Origin: Prinia subflava
Taxonomy: Eukaryota > Chordata > Aves > Passeriformes > Cisticolidae
Assembly: GCF_021018805.1 (NCBI RefSeq)
Contig: NC_086247.1
Coordinates: 97,543,338-97,607,337, forward strand
DNA: 64,000 bases
Direction: 5' to 3'
The notes under the pieces are model-generated. The model did no database searches, was not told the DNA's origin, and saw nothing but the letters and a program-made list of their open reading frames with translations. This document shows positions 1 through 13,010 of this stretch, one piece after another. Numbering within the stretch: the first letter of the stretch is position 1; each line of letters begins with the position of its first letter. Both the position numbers and the translations under genes were made by a program.

Positions 1-3000
1 TTCATCCTAACTTATTACACCATTCTTCATACTACAAATATCAGAGCACAATTTCTCCATTCAGTAAAGTTAATTTCTTCATGACGTAAGCAAATGCAGT
101 TCCCTGCAGATTTAGTGAGACTGTGAAATCCATTAGTGCCAAGTGTGAATAAATTCAGCTTTGGATAAAGAAGATAAATGAAGACTGCAAAAAGAAAACC
201 ATGGGGGACATATTGCAAGCAAAGATACTAACAATTAGTAATCAATATGGACTGTCATGAATAGAGTGATTTTGTATTTGGTTCAGTCATCATCTGTGAT
301 AAACAGTCCAACTCTAGAATAAGTAGATCAGTTCAACTTTTAAATGAAGTGCCAAAGATAGAATTCAATAGAATTTGACAGACTTGAAGTGATTGACAGC
401 CAAAGCTTCCAATGAAAATTCAGAGAAGATTAAATTTTCCTTGGAGAAAGTTAAAGAAACATTCCCTGAAGTAAGTGTAGCTTCAAATTATAGAATGGTT
501 TTGTTCTTTTATTCACATCTTCCTGTTACAAACCTTGAGAAATGGGGAACCTTAAGAACATAAAATTTGACACCTGGACAGAGGAGAAAATGAAGCCTGT
601 TAGAGAACTAGGGGAAAATATTTGTATGCTTGGTGAAAGAAATAGATATAAATAAAGCTACTGGGGAAAGGGAGAGAAATCAGGAAGCATAAGCTTAAAT
701 GTTTTGGTTGCAGTAGGCAGAAAGAATGGAAATTACTTCAGTAAGATACTGAGAAAAAGCCACAAGTTACTGTAGGCTGTGGATTTACAGAAGGAAAAGT
801 GAAGGTAGTATAGAGTAGTAAAGGCCAGCTTTTCCTCAAAGAATGCTTCCAAGAATTCAGCTAAAATGAATGTATTGATATTACTTCTTTCTCTTTTGAC
901 AAGAGATGAGAACATGGAAGAGAAGGAACTGAGGGTGGCAACAGCTGATAATTGCTTTGTGCAAGAAGTTGGGAGAGCTTCTGAACTTAGGGAAATGATA
1001 GATGATGGAAAAATAATGAGGTGAAGCATTAGCATCCTGTCTCATAATCCTCAAGGCCAAACATCCTGAAATGTTAGCAAGCCCCGATATCACTGTGATA
1101 ACATACCACGTTTCTTGAGTAACTCTGGAAAGCAAAGAATTCTGAAACCATGGGGGTTTTTTCTCATTATAATGAGTTACGGCTCTGGACAAATCTTCAA
1201 AGTGAAGTTGAACACTGCTGAGTCTACTTATCATCTTTGAAAGAATTCTTGGTCCTTCTTTTCCTTTTCAGTATATAAATCAGCTGGGATTAATTAATAA
1301 ATAAAAATAACTTGTCTTAAGCTTTTATTTGCAATATCCCTACCTCTTGGATTCCTGGATGCTAAAAGCAGGCAGGTAGGTAATTATCCTTTCCAGTGCT
1401 TTACAGACAGGACTACATGCAGAGACCCAGATATGTTCTATAAAGCACCAACAACAGAAAACCAGGAAAACTGATGCCAAAGCTCTCTAACTCCCAGATA
1501 TTCCAGAACAATATCTGGGGTTTGAATCTATATCACTCACCCCCTAGGGATTGATGGTCAGTGAAAAAAAGTCAGAACAAAATCAGCCTAGAAAGCTAAA
1601 GGGTTTTTTTTTGCTTTGCAAACAAAACTTTTAAAATAACGAATTTCATGTGATTTTTAGCTGTGTACCCAAGTTAATTTAAAACATTTGTGAACCCTAA
1701 CAACCCTTTTAATAAACACAGTTAAGTTTGTTAAGAAACCTAAAAGAGGCAAGTTTCACATGATTTTTAGCAGAAGTTTGGCTGAATCTCAAACACAACA
1801 TTATGACGCTCATAGGAACAGTGACAAAGGCATAAAACATCAGGGTTTCAAAATAGTCTTGTGGCTCTCCTCTACTGCTCGGTTTTCTCATTTTTACAAA
1901 ATGGATTGCAAAACTTAAGTTCTGATCTTTCCTTGGTCTCGAACCTCATTTTACTTTTATCTTATCAGTTTCATCACAATATAAGTTATTTATTCCTGAA
2001 AGCCTCACAAGCCTTATATTTTGAGATTTCTAGACCAGACAAAAAATTTCAACATTTTAGATCACTGAGAGAAGCACCTTTATTGAAACTGAATAGACAG
2101 CTGGCAGTTCATTCACATTAGTCTTCATTAATTTGTTTTCATATGTTTCTTCTTGCTGTTGAATCTCAGAATAATTCCTAGTCACATTTTAGGTACTATT
2201 CCAAGCTAGAGGCTTAAAAGTTACCACTGAGTCCAATTATTCAAAATACAGACATGTATCTATTTTGCTACCAAGAATTCCATTTGCATTTTCAAGATGT
2301 ACATAAGTAGGGGATTCATATAGAAATACTACCAAGAAGAATTTTAAAAGTTAATTTCTTACCATGATTCCTGTACCAGACCTTGACAGTTTCTCATCAC
2401 CTGTATGATAAAAAACTAAGTGTAAGATATAACTTAGGCCATAAGAAAGACAGATGGTAATTTTGAAAAGATAGACTTTCTACCTATTAGTTTTATTCCT
2501 TAGAGTTAATTGTGAGTATTTGTTCACTTTTGTTGTTGAACACAGTGAGGTTTCTGACTTTTGAGTGAATGCTTTTTAATTTAAAAACATAGTGCCTTTC
2601 AAGTGTTCAAATGGTTCTTCCAAGAAGCATCTCAAATTCTATTTGAAAGATTGCTGTTCTCCAGCGATTCAATGTTGCATTTATGTCTCTATAAGCTGTA
2701 AAAAAATATTACAGTGCAATAAATACTGGGCTGCTTTATATCTGAAGTGCATAAATGTTTTTTGAATAATAATAAATAGTTTTCAAGTCTTTTAACTAAT
2801 CATCAGCCTCACTGAAAACATCTGAAACTATACGCCATTTTCAGACAATTTGACATACAGATAGTAGCTCTAAGAGTAAACTTCATGAAGAACTTAATGA
2901 AGCTGGATGTAGGTCAAAGACACAAAGTAGAGGCTGAAGGATGACATCAAAGTGCCTATTTCCTCTGACCAGGCAAGAAGCATGTTGATACTGTTCCATT

Positions 3001-5115
3001 AATATTTAGGTTACATAGAGAATAGTATATAGGATAAAGGATAAAGTTGGAAATTAGTGTATTGTGAGATGAGGGAAAAAAATTGCCCCTTTAAAATATA
3101 AATATACATATATTTCTGTCCCTTAGACGTTGTTTGTTTCTTCAGTCACTCAGCACTGTTTCTTCAGTTAAGGGTGACTGCAGACAGGGAGAGTGCCCAG
3201 ACGTGGTATTAGGAGGGCAAGGAATATGCATTTTTACAGAAAACAAGAGACAAGAGAAAACAGATTATTGCTTAGATTGTTCTAAACACTAATGTATATG
3301 AGCTCAAATTACCAAGATAATCATGTTAGGAATTAGTGTTTATATAATAATTTCAAACTGAAACTTTCCCATTCTTTATCTATTACATGTATTTGTGTCT
3401 GGACTCATGATACATCTGAGATATTAAAACCACTCAGCATTTTCAGCACCACCACAATGGCAGAGTAGCTCATACCACACACTGAGAACTTCAGCAAACT
3501 GAATCCAAGTCATTTCCTTGAGATTTTGCACAAAGTCTTGCTCCCCAAGTTCCAAACTAAGCATTTAATCAGGAAATAATGGACTTCATTAAGTTGTTCC
3601 ATTTAATTCTCTGGAATTAAGTGTAATAATTTTGAGCCACTGTGAAAATGCCTCATTTTAACACACATTTAAAATATTAGCGCATGTTAAAAAGAGAACA
3701 GCCAATCCCACGTTCATCCCATTTGTGGTAGCTAGACAGTACCTTTGGTTACCATCCTTCCATGTTCTCTCATCACTGAGTCTTACTGCAGAGCCTATTG
3801 CACTGTATGTACCAACTTTGATTCTGAGGAGAGCACTGGAGGGTTCTCCTGTTGTCCTAGAGAACGAGAAAGTCAGAACATCAAATATTTCCTAATTAGA
3901 GGTCGAATTTTGACTAGAGTTTGTTTGAGTTTAATTATTATAACATATTAGCATAGGTTTACATTCCTAAAATTTGGCAAAATTCCAGGTAAAATCAGAA
4001 GACATCCTGAAAAGGGGCAATTAATACTTTATAGGCATTTAACCTGAAGAAATGTTAACAAGCCACTGCAAAAAAAATTATGCAAACATAGAGATTGCAC
4101 TTGAAATCTGTCTTTTACACTTTTAACAATAAAAACAAGGGAGGGCCTCATGGAAAACTTCTGCTGTGGGCTAATAGTATCTCTAGGTTTTGTAGAGGTC
4201 AGAGGGTTAAAAAGTGCCCTTGGAGCAATTACATATTGTAAAGAAGTATTTGCTGTGTTTCCTGATGGCTCCTATTTTTTCTTTCTTCTTAGTCACCATC
4301 TCTTTGCAGTGTAGCATCACCTCTGTCACAGATTGTCTAGCATCTGTCAGAAAGTCACTTCAAATCAGTCATTGTTTAAAAGTATTTTCTACCTCCCTTT
4401 CTGCATCTCCCTTCCCCAATCTCTATAATTCTTCAAATATTTCTTCAAGTTGATTCTTCAGATAGTTTGTCTGAATTCAAGAAAGTGCCATGGTAGACTC
4501 TCATGCCCTGAGAAAAGAAGCAATGCCCTGAAGTATTTTCTGCAAGATGAAAAGGAAAAATCTAGTAGCCTAACAAACTCCTGCAATTGCATAAGCAGGC
4601 AGTGGGCAGTCTCTGAATATGGTTTGCTTTTGATCATCAAAACACAGATTTATTGTTTCACTTACCAGTTTTAGAGGGTAGATTTTTTTGAGAAAATGTA
4701 CAATCTTGTTACCTAGATTTGTTGATATTACGTTTTGATTCACAAAAATCTCACTCTCCTTGCCTTGTAAAAGCAATCTGCATACTTCCTATAAAAAGCA
4801 TGTCTCAATAGGTATCATGTTTTGCAGATTTGCAATCTGAATGTTCTCCCTAAATGAATATATATGTGTATATGTGTATATATTTTTGAATAAAAAAAAT
4901 CGAAATAAGCAGATTTTCCCTGGTTTTATCATAATAGAATCTCATAAACCTTTGTATTAAATGTTTGAGCCATAAGCACTCAGCTCACAATTTGTCTGGT
5001 CATCATTCATGCACAAAGCCACCAGAAAAGTCAAAACAAAATATTATTTTAATCCTTAGCTGTTGATAAACAAATGTAAGGACGAAGTATATTACAGAGC
5101 TGCATATTCAAAGGG

Positions 5116-5117
<2 letters not shown>
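1..5117. other. Unique A+T-rich noncoding DNA
   Basis: No reading frame here exceeds about 120 codons and none resembles a known family. I see no LTR, CR1 or tRNA-like sequence. A short alternating TATATGTG tract lies at about 4859-4882. The stretch reads as ordinary intergenic or intronic DNA. Confidence 0.6.
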
Positions 5118-5162
<45 letters not shown>

Positions 5163-5227
5163 GTCGGGGTTTTGGGTTGGTTTTTTGTTTTGTTTTTGGT
5201 TTGGTTTGGTTTGGTTTGGTTTTTTGT
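5118..5227. repeat. Poly-T tract followed by (TTTGG)n low-complexity repeat
   Basis: A run of about 44 T bases (5118-5161) passes into a G/T-only stretch with four to five TTTGG units near 5197-5221. The complementary motif (CCAAA)n recurs at about 20311-20345. This is simple-sequence DNA. The T run could be the A tail of an old minus-strand retrocopy, but no retrocopy body was recognised beside it. Confidence 0.9.
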
Positions 5228-7654
5228 AAGGTTTTTAATGGTTTTTTTGTTAAACAGTTATTATTGTTAAGAGAATATTGACTACTGTGTTAACTGGAAT
5301 GAATGACATAATGACATATCTCATAGTCCAGTCCAGCAAAACCAGTCTCTGGGTGATAATTACAGTTCACAAAGCACTCTTGCAATTCAAATCACTCTTC
5401 TCATCAGATCTTCATGCAAACCTATATGCTTGTCCATTGTAATTCGGAGTCCATTTACAGTTACTTGGATATGCCAGATGTGTTAAGTGAAGGAGTGGGT
5501 GGGGCGTGTAAGACAGGTGAGCATTTCTTTTACAGGAATTCCAGGATAGGTTACACCTTCCCTGTCAGAGTCCATTTGCTCTTCCCTAGTCCCTTAAATT
5601 TTCTGTTATCATTGGCTGGTCAACAGTACAGGCTGCTGATTTAACAGAAAAATAAATTTCCTTTTTTACTTCTTGCTCCATTTTACTTATATTCCCTCTA
5701 TGTCCATACAAGTACTTGTCCAGCTTACTAAAAGGGACAGGTGAAATGTAAACAGAAAACCCAGAAAGGGACAGCAGTGATCAAATGTCTACTCATGTTT
5801 CAATTACATAGCTTAATTGAATACTTCTTTTCAAGGAATGATAGTTGTAAGAAGTGTGTCAAATATGGCAGACTGAAAAATACAGCAGATTATAGCTTGC
5901 ATTGTCTACTATGTACAACTCCTGATCTCTCCCAAAGACAATTTCTAGCCCAAATGGGAAATTTATGTCTTGAAAAATGATGCTGTTGCTTCCTGAAAAA
6001 CTGCTTCTTATAAGTTCTGTTCTCAAAAAAGGAGAAAACTTTATTCTGGGTTGTATTTATTGGTGCCACATGAGTTCCAGTGCACTGGAGTAACATCTGA
6101 TGTGTTCAGATATAGCTGTTGGGATTAAGCAGTGCTGTTATTACAGCTTGGAAGAAGCCATCAGACCTCACTTGGTTTGACAGATCACACCTGATCTGGA
6201 GACTAAACAAAACAGTGGTGGTGGAAAAGGTCTGCAAATGGAGACTTGCAGACCATGGACACAACTTATACTGCTTACCAACAGGAAGATAATGACTCCA
6301 TCATTTAGGCTATATACAAATATTTAAACATATCCAGCCTGTAGGATAAATTGCAGACCTTTTAGAGCTATTGCAAAATGAGGATTTAGTTGGATATAAG
6401 TGGTGCTTTTTGCAAGGACTTCCATATCTGCAGAGAGGTAAAAGGGGAGTGGAGAGCAGCACACAGTGGATGAAAAAAGAATGTTACTTATAGGCATACA
6501 CTTTTTGTGTGGATTCTGTGCCCAGGTATTCCTGGACTTGGTGTAGAGGAAAGCAGACTGAGGGAGAGGAGGGGCCACTTAGAAGTAGTTTAAGTCAGTA
6601 CCTAAAAAACCAATGTCAGCAGCTATTTTTCCCGCTGACGTCACATAAATCAAGAATGACTAAGAGATTTTCATGCTTGGGATGCAAGTCCTGGCTCCTC
6701 TCTGTACCCTTAAACACTACTTTGAAGGGTTTTGAACAAGCCCTGAAGGCCATAACTCGCACAAATACTGAAGATTTCAGGGACAATTACACATGACCAA
6801 TGACTGTAAATGGCTTTAAATCCTATATTTAGTGTTGAAGCACAAAGCTCCTTCATAACATAGAGACACTCAAAGAAATGGCCAAAGAAATGTGGAGACA
6901 TCACCAGATCCTGACAAAAGTAGTATGCTGCAATTTGAAATGCTTCCACATAGTCCACATTTACTTGTTTGTGTAACAGAATGTGTGGGAACAACAATTA
7001 TGTGCTAGGAGAAAATTGCTTATGATTAGCCTGAAGAAGAATATTGTATATTCATGTTCAGTATGGCATTGCTTAACTAAAGAATAATATCAAAAGGGAA
7101 TATATTTGCCAAGATTTCTGAGAAATCAGAAATTCAGTCTTTGCTGGCACTGGTTAGATGTAAGACATGAAATTTTCTTCTTCCACATATGCAACTGTCT
7201 GTACTCAATATTTTCAAAAGAATAACAAAACAAAGACATATCTCTAACATATCAACATATCTCTAAATTATCAACAATACTTCAAATTGCACTTAAAATC
7301 AATCAAAACTAATCAGATCTTATAATAGATTAAATCTCATCATGATAATGCTGTTTAGAAGAATTAATGTTTAGTCTTCTTTCAAGCTTTTTTCAGCTGA
7401 GAAGCCTTAGGCCACTTAATCCTGAATTCACATCCTAATTTTTTGAAGAATTTATAATACTAGTCTCTTTGCTTCGTAAATAGAGATTTTCATCAAAAAA
7501 CTTTTAAGCCTCCAACATAAGTTACTAAACTAATGATACACAGACCTCTGACTAGAAGTTGACCATCATTTTACAGATCTCTCAATCTCATTTCTACTTT
7601 GGCCAAACTTAAAATGGAAACAATCAGAGGAAAACTTATGGGACTTCATTTTGT
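5228..7654. other. Unique A+T-rich noncoding DNA
   Basis: Short, unrelated open frames only. No repeat family was recognised in this stretch. Confidence 0.5.
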
Positions 7655-8126
7655 AATAGAATCATAAAGTGGTGCACAAGTCTTTCGATCACCTTAGTGG
7701 CTCTCCTCTGGACACATTCCAACAGGTCAAAGTCTTTCTTGTGCTGGGGACCCCAGAGCAGGATGTAGCACTGTGGTTGGGCTTTCTCCAGGGCAGAGTA
7801 GAGGGTGAATCCCCTCCCTAATCATGCTGGCCATGCTGATTTGTATGTAGCCCAAGGTATAGTTGCCTTTATGGGCTGTGAAATTTCCAGGTCATGTTTG
7901 ATTTTGAATTTTTCATCCACAAACTCTCCCAAGTCCTTCTCCTCAGGACTGCTCTCTATTCATTATGCTCCCATATTTGTGCTTGGGATTGCCTCAACCC
8001 AGGTGCAGGACCTTGCATTTTGTTTTGTTGAACTTCATGAGGTTTCACATGCCCACCTCTCAAGCTTGTCAAGGTCTCTCTGGATGCCATCCCTTATCTT
8101 CAGTGTGTCAACTGCACCAGGTGCCT
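7655..8126 (-). mobile_element. CR1 LINE, 3' fragment, antisense
   Basis: The plus strand carries the typical reverse complement of an avian CR1 3' end. A degraded TAGAATCATA-like terminus (about 7659) is followed by GTGGCTCTCCTCTGGACAC, a CCCCAGAGCAGGATG segment, AGTCCTTCTCCTCAGGACTG, and AGGTGCAGGACCTTGCATTT. About 100-200 bases of the usual tail between the terminus and GTGGCTCTCC are missing, so the copy has an internal deletion as well as 5' truncation near 8126. It is noncoding. Assignment to CR1 is secure from these blocks; the subfamily is not. Confidence 0.9.
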
Positions 8127-8344
8127 GATTAGGTGCCTGTTGTTTGGTCAAAGCATCTTCCACTGATGTTAATTTGTTCAGGTTTTTTCAGCTTGATCAA
8201 CCTTCTGTTATTTGCTTGCCCACAATCAAATTGAGTGGCCCAACAGAGCCAACATGCAAATTCAAATGCTCAAATTATCAAACCCATCTAAATTACTTCG
8301 TAGCTTTAGCAACTTTGATTCTTAAACAATAGAAATGCTCATAC

Positions 8345-8975
8345 TAGTCACTGTGAAGAAGAAAATTAGCTACCCCAGACCAAACTGGCACACTGGGAAA
8401 GCTTCTAGCTGCCTACTGAAGGATCAGGAATGTGTCCAGGCTGCCATGATGCATGGCAGAAACCAGCTCAGTGCAGACCTGCGTTCTGGATGGCAGGCTG
8501 GAAGGAGAGTAGCACCCTTACTTGACAGTGGTGCCACTAAAGGCTAACAAAGCCAGGCAGATCTCAGCCAACTGTCCCCAGCAGGAAATTTCCTCCTTGC
8601 ACAGGAATGAGTGCAGAGGGTATAGTGTGTAGGAGGGATGAATTCTGATCCCAGGGCAGCTTGTTGTTGGAGGTGGAGGAGAAAAAAACAGTGTATCCCA
8701 CATCAGGTACTTCCTTGAGCACATGCATTCCAGGATCAAAAGGATGCTAGAGCCCTTCTCTGTCACCTGCCCCATGGTGTACATTTCCAGTCTGAATGCA
8801 TGGCTGTTGATTGGCTGCAGGGGCAGGAGCAGCTGGTAGAAAATTTGGTTCTCATGGACACCCCAGGACAATCCATCCCAGTGGCTGGCTGTATTTCTGG
8901 CATGAAACTACTTTTACAAAGCACTCAGAAGACACCAAGAAGGTCACACACCAGGTCCTTCAGATCCATATAGTG
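8345..8975 (-). pseudogene. ITPRIPL1: ITPRIPL1-like pseudogene, C-terminal half
   Basis: Read on the minus strand, this part resembles the Mab-21-type core of inositol 1,4,5-trisphosphate receptor-interacting protein-like 1. In order it shows DLKDLVCDLLGVF, then FMPEIQPATGMDC, then IFYQLLLPLQ and HAFRLEMYTMGQV, then ILECMCSRKYL, then (in a shifted frame) SSLLHTLCTHS and finally SLDTFL. Family members have equivalent segments in the same order. The longest open piece is 8518-8871 (117 codons). Frame changes and internal stops show it is dead. The roughly 200 C-terminal residues expected after SLDTFL are absent, so the copy is truncated near 8345. The N-terminal part lies at 9964-10640 across inserted LTRs. 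The family call is from memory of conserved motifs; a protein search would settle it. Confidence 0.66.
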
Positions 8976-8981
8976 ACAGGT
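8976..8981 (+). other. Target-site duplication ACAGGT, left copy
   Basis: ACAGGT occurs here and again at 9958-9963, immediately outside an LTR that starts TG (8982) and ends CA (9957). A 6-bp duplication is typical of beta- and alpharetrovirus-like (ERVK-type) integration. Confidence 0.8.
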
Positions 8982-9957
8982 TGTGTATGCTGAATGTGAG
9001 AGATCAGGCAGCAGCAGTGTCTGTGTGAAACTAAGTCACATAACATTCTCACACTGATTAATTAAAATATGGATATGATCTAATATCAATACCCAACTGT
9101 GATGGACAAAAGACTCTCTAACAGTTTAAATCTAGAAAGTGTATGTTTATTACGACACTGAGCAGCGCATGGGATTGCTTCCTAGTACGCATCACAAAAA
9201 TTACAGCTGATTACAGGCCTTTTATTTACAAAAGTACTGAATACAAATGCATATTCATAACCTGGTCACCTCCCATTCTCCACTTCTTATGGTAATTTCT
9301 TTTAAATGGGTCAGTGGTCCTTTTTATGGGTAGGGTTTGTGAAATGAGGAAGGAATACGAGTCTTCCTTGTTCTGACCTTTCTACCTTTTCAGTGTTAAG
9401 TGACAAATGAGCTCCTGGTCAGACTCTTAGTTTCCTGTCTTTGTGACTTTTCAATGGGTTTCTGAACACAGGCAGTTTGTAATTGTCTTGTGTTCCTGAG
9501 ATCTATTTATCAGATTCCCAGTTTCTCGTTATAAGCACAGCTAAGCAAACATATAGTTGAAAAGCAATTAGTTATTCAAATCCGGGATAGCTAACTATTA
9601 ACTTTTAATTTTTGCTAGGCCTATCTCTCTACTTTATTTAATTCCAGAATTTCTCTAAAAACCTACATTCTTTAAAGTTTGTGTCTCAACACAGGCCTGA
9701 GAAAGTGGCTTGAGAAATCTTAAGGAGAAATTCAAACAGTCCTTGGGAGGTGAAAACCCATTAGTAGGTGGTGTTTTTCTAACTTGTTTACTGGCTAAGA
9801 TGTTTACAGAGAGGTGTAGGCTCTAAATGACCAATCATATTCATTGTACCAAAATACTGTATAAAAAGAGGCTTTTGAAGAATAACGATTGCTCTCACTT
9901 GCTGTAAGCAGGGAGTCATGTTGTTATTATCATGCCGTCCTTAAAACAATAACGACA
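8982..9957 (+). mobile_element. ERVK-type solo LTR, split by a second LTR
   Basis: The LTR starts TGTGTATGCTGAATG and ends AATAACGACA, flanked by a perfect ACAGGT duplication. Removing the LTR nested at 9055-9688 with its 4-bp duplication leaves about 338 bp. The right part has a TATA-like GTATAAAAAG near 9859, a degraded poly(A) signal AATAAC near 9881, and a U5-like stretch TTGCTCTCACTTGC, so transcription would run on the plus strand. Removing the LTR and one duplication restores continuity of the ITPRIPL1-like pseudogene, which is independent support for these borders. Confidence 0.78.
9055..9688 (-). mobile_element. Solo LTR, gammaretrovirus-like (4-bp TSD), nested
   Basis: On the plus strand the element begins TGATTAATTAAAATATG and ends TTTGTGTCTCA, with ACAC on both sides (9051-9054 and 9689-9692). 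TTTATT at 9221-9226 is a poly(A) signal on the minus strand, which sets orientation. A second copy of the family lies at 24505-25170 in the same orientation, and shared sequence begins exactly at the TG in both. No internal retroviral sequence is attached, so this is a solo LTR. It sits inside the older LTR 8982-9957. Confidence 0.85.
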
Positions 9958-9963
9958 ACAGGT

Positions 9964-10640
9964 AGTACCTGTATTGGCAATAGGATGGGCACAACCAAGG
10001 ACCTGACATCACGGTGTGCTCCATTGAAGTTTTCCTCCTCTTTGTTCTCCTTCCTGGAGCTGTCCTGATCACAGCAGCTGTTAAAGGCAAGTTTCATTTT
10101 CCTGGTCCACTGCTGCCACACAGAGAGGAGGGTAGCTTTTTCCACAGATAGGCCTGTGGAAGTATGCTGCTCAGTATCCTGCAGCGGTCACCTTGTCTCC
10201 TGGTGCAGTGAGTCCTCGCACTGCTGCATTTGCTAGGCCATGGCCACATAGATCAGTTGATCATGCTTCAGCTGGGCACGATGGCCAGCACAGCCAGGAA
10301 GAGTGCAATTGACACAGCCATATCTTGGGAGAGATCGGAGAAATATTTGACAGCAGTGTTGGGTGGGAGCAGAAGCTGCCAGGAGCTAGGGACCAGCAGG
10401 TGAGGAGGTGAGGGAGGGGCAAGGGAGCAAGGGCAGTGTTTGTGAATACTGCAGGGATGGGAGCTGTGGGACATTTCATAGAAGCCTTTGGGCATTGGGG
10501 TCTACAGGCTTGAAGGGGGCGCAGTCCTTGACTGGAGAAAACACACAGTCCATCCTACCCAAATCACCGTCACAGCCAATCCCTGGCTGATACCCAAGCA
10601 GAGTCTCCCAAGGCCCCATCCCTGCCAGGCTACAGCATCT
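9964..10640 (-). pseudogene. ITPRIPL1: ITPRIPL1-like pseudogene, N-terminal part and leader
   Basis: On the minus strand a start codon at 10319-10321 opens a hydrophobic N terminus (MAVSIALFLAVLAIV), as expected for the membrane anchor or signal of this family. After a frame change come KHDQLIYVAMA, a stop, QMQQCEDSLHQE, another stop, LQDTEQ, and then a charged Glu-rich segment ending NFNGAHRDV, all in the family order. The next family segment continues at about 8975 on the far side of the LTR insertions. Sequence from 10322 to about 10640 is GC-richer and probably 5' leader of the retrocopied or duplicated transcript. At least one frameshift and two stops are visible, so no product is expected. 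Confidence 0.62.
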
Positions 10641-12466
10641 CATGGAGCTTAAACAAAGTTTTAAAACTTCTAAAAATTGTTTTAAAACAAAGTTTTAACT
10701 TTCTTTTCAAATTACCAAAGTTATGGAGAATAACAGATTATGTATGTTCACTACCAGATGTAGGTGATGGCTTCCTCAAGATGGAAGATGCTTTTCTCAC
10801 TTACAAACAGAAATTTCAGCATTTGAGACAATGTTACAGAGTTAAATTAGGCTAAACAGAAATACTAAATAAAGAATAACGCATTTGTTTGTGACTTTTT
10901 TTTAACTTAGTAGAAGGTATATGAGGAACAAACTGGAGAACTCCCTTCCCCACAGATGAGAAACCAAACAATTTATCACAAAAATACTCTGTTCCTAAAC
11001 ATCTGAAAGATATCTTCATTATCAGCCATTGAAAAATTTGGTATATTTTTAAAATTGTCAACGAGATATTGCATCACCCATCAAGTGGGTTCTTTTGTCT
11101 GCTTCAGGGGCTGTTGCTAACAGCTCTTACACAAAGTTTTATGTGTTCTTCATTTTCAGTGTTCTTTATTTTCAGTGTTCTTTTCCCTTAACAATAGTGG
11201 TGTATCATGAAGAAATAATATGAATGGCATATGTCAAGACCACTAAAAATGGTCTGAAAATAGTGATATAGTAACATTCCTGAGACCGAGAGGCGAAGTA
11301 GCTGGAGAGTTTAAAATACAGCTATTTTAAATTTTAGCCTAGACCTTCAAATTGGCATTGATACTTAAAGCAGAAGTCAATGCAATTTGAGTAACGGACA
11401 GATTTATTTTTTCACAGTTACTCAAAACAAAGTGTTTTTACATCATCACTAAACCTCACTTTACACCATCACTAAACCTCACTGATTATGTGAATAAGCA
11501 TCAGTAGGAAAGAGTGACAGAAACCAAACCTGGTCCTTGAACAAGCACCTTTCCACAAAATTTTTCTGACAGGTTTATTTATCCAGACACACAAATAACC
11601 CAAAGCTAAGACTAATATTAGATGCTTTTTCAGAGCAATATCCAGTACTATAGTTTTAATGTAAATATATTAATACAGTGATATTTAAAATATATAGCAA
11701 CTTTTTTTCTTTTTCTAATGTTTCAAAATCAATTGAAACAAGTATCTGCTTTTTCACATTCCCAGACTTTGTGCTTTCAGAGATAAAGTACTGTACAACG
11801 CCTTATCCTTTTGCCAAACAATACAATGCTGTGATAACAACAAAGCTGGGAACTAATCCAGGGTTTCTGAGCCACAGATATTGCCACCCACTACTAATAG
11901 TTGAGATGGTGCTGCCCATAGCCCTGAGACAAAAATGTGAAAGCACTAATGATATTTTTTCCATAAGGATAGACAAAATTAGCAATTAACATAGGCTCTG
12001 AATTTTGTTGGTGGCACTAATAGGGCACTTTTAATCTACATATTTAGTAACAGAAAAAGCTCCAAGAAAAACTGACAATGAAGAATTCATCTCTGAAATA
12101 TGAATATGAAGGGTTTCGCAATTTCTATCTGTTCTCTTTAGTGTGTCCCTGAACCACTTTGCTTCCCATCTCACTACCCATCACTCATTTCTTCATACCA
12201 CCTCTTACCATCTCCATTTACTTTCTCCTTGACCATGTGTCCCTATCCTTCTTCATTTTTTCTTCATTACCCAACACTGTCATCCCCCTTTCAACACCCC
12301 AGTATTTAGTCTTTCATTTCTCCTTTCTGAAGTTGCCATAATTCCAAAATTTATAACATTTTAACATCTCTCTTTTCAACACTCATTACAGGAGTCCACT
12401 GCCCAAAACAAGACAACAATAGGCAATCATATGATCACAGGGAATTTCAGGTCTCATGTCCATCCT
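10641..12466. other. Unique A+T-rich noncoding DNA with small tandem duplications
   Basis: A motif like GTGTTCTT(C/T)ATTTTCA is repeated two to three times at about 11148-11186, and CATCACTAAACCTCACT is duplicated at about 11443-11481. No gene or transposon was recognised. Confidence 0.5.
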
Positions 12467-13010
12467 TTCACTCAAAGCAGTGTCACGTCTGAGATCAGAC
12501 TGGGTTGCTCCAGGCTCTGTCCATTTGCATCTAGAAAACCTCCAAGAGCAAAGATTATGCAGCATCTCTGAGTAACCTGTTCCATTGCCTGTTTCTTCTT
12601 GTGGGAAAAACAATTTCCTTATATCCACTGTGAAGTTCTTTTTTTTCAACTTATGACAGTTATTTTACATTCTCCTGCCCTGCAGCACTGTGATCAGCCT
12701 GGCTGCATCTACTCCATGACATGCCCATAGCCTCAGGGGGCTGCTGTCATACTCCATGATGTTATGTCTTCAGGTTGTACAAGCCCAGGTTCCCCAGCCT
12801 CACCTGACTGGAAAATTCCTCTGCTCCTTCCAACCTAGAGACCAGGGTCTTTTCCACCGAGTTGCTCCCTAAACAGGCAGTCTTCCATCTGTGAGACTGA
12901 AAGGCATTCATGCATACCAGAGGTAGGACTTGCCATCTGTCAGTGCTGACTTTCAAAATGTTCTTGTCAATCCACCCTCTGGCCTGCCCACATGCTGAGG
13001 TGGAAGACAC
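12467..13010 (-). mobile_element. Old CR1 LINE fragment, antisense
   Basis: Plus-strand blocks match the reverse complement of CR1 tails: AGTAACCTGTTCCATTGCCTG, GGAAAAACAATTTCCTTATA, TTTTTTTCAACTTATGACAG, AAGCCCAGGTTCCCCAGCCT and TAGGACTTGCCATCTGTC. Divergence and several gaps point to an old insertion. The 149-codon minus-strand frame at 12762-13211 overlaps it and is not a gene. The right border is approximate. Confidence 0.7.

Noticed and set aside
5161..5227. Possible telomere-like or regulatory G-rich motif
   Set aside because: The TTTGG units are simple sequence next to a poly-T run and match no telomere repeat.
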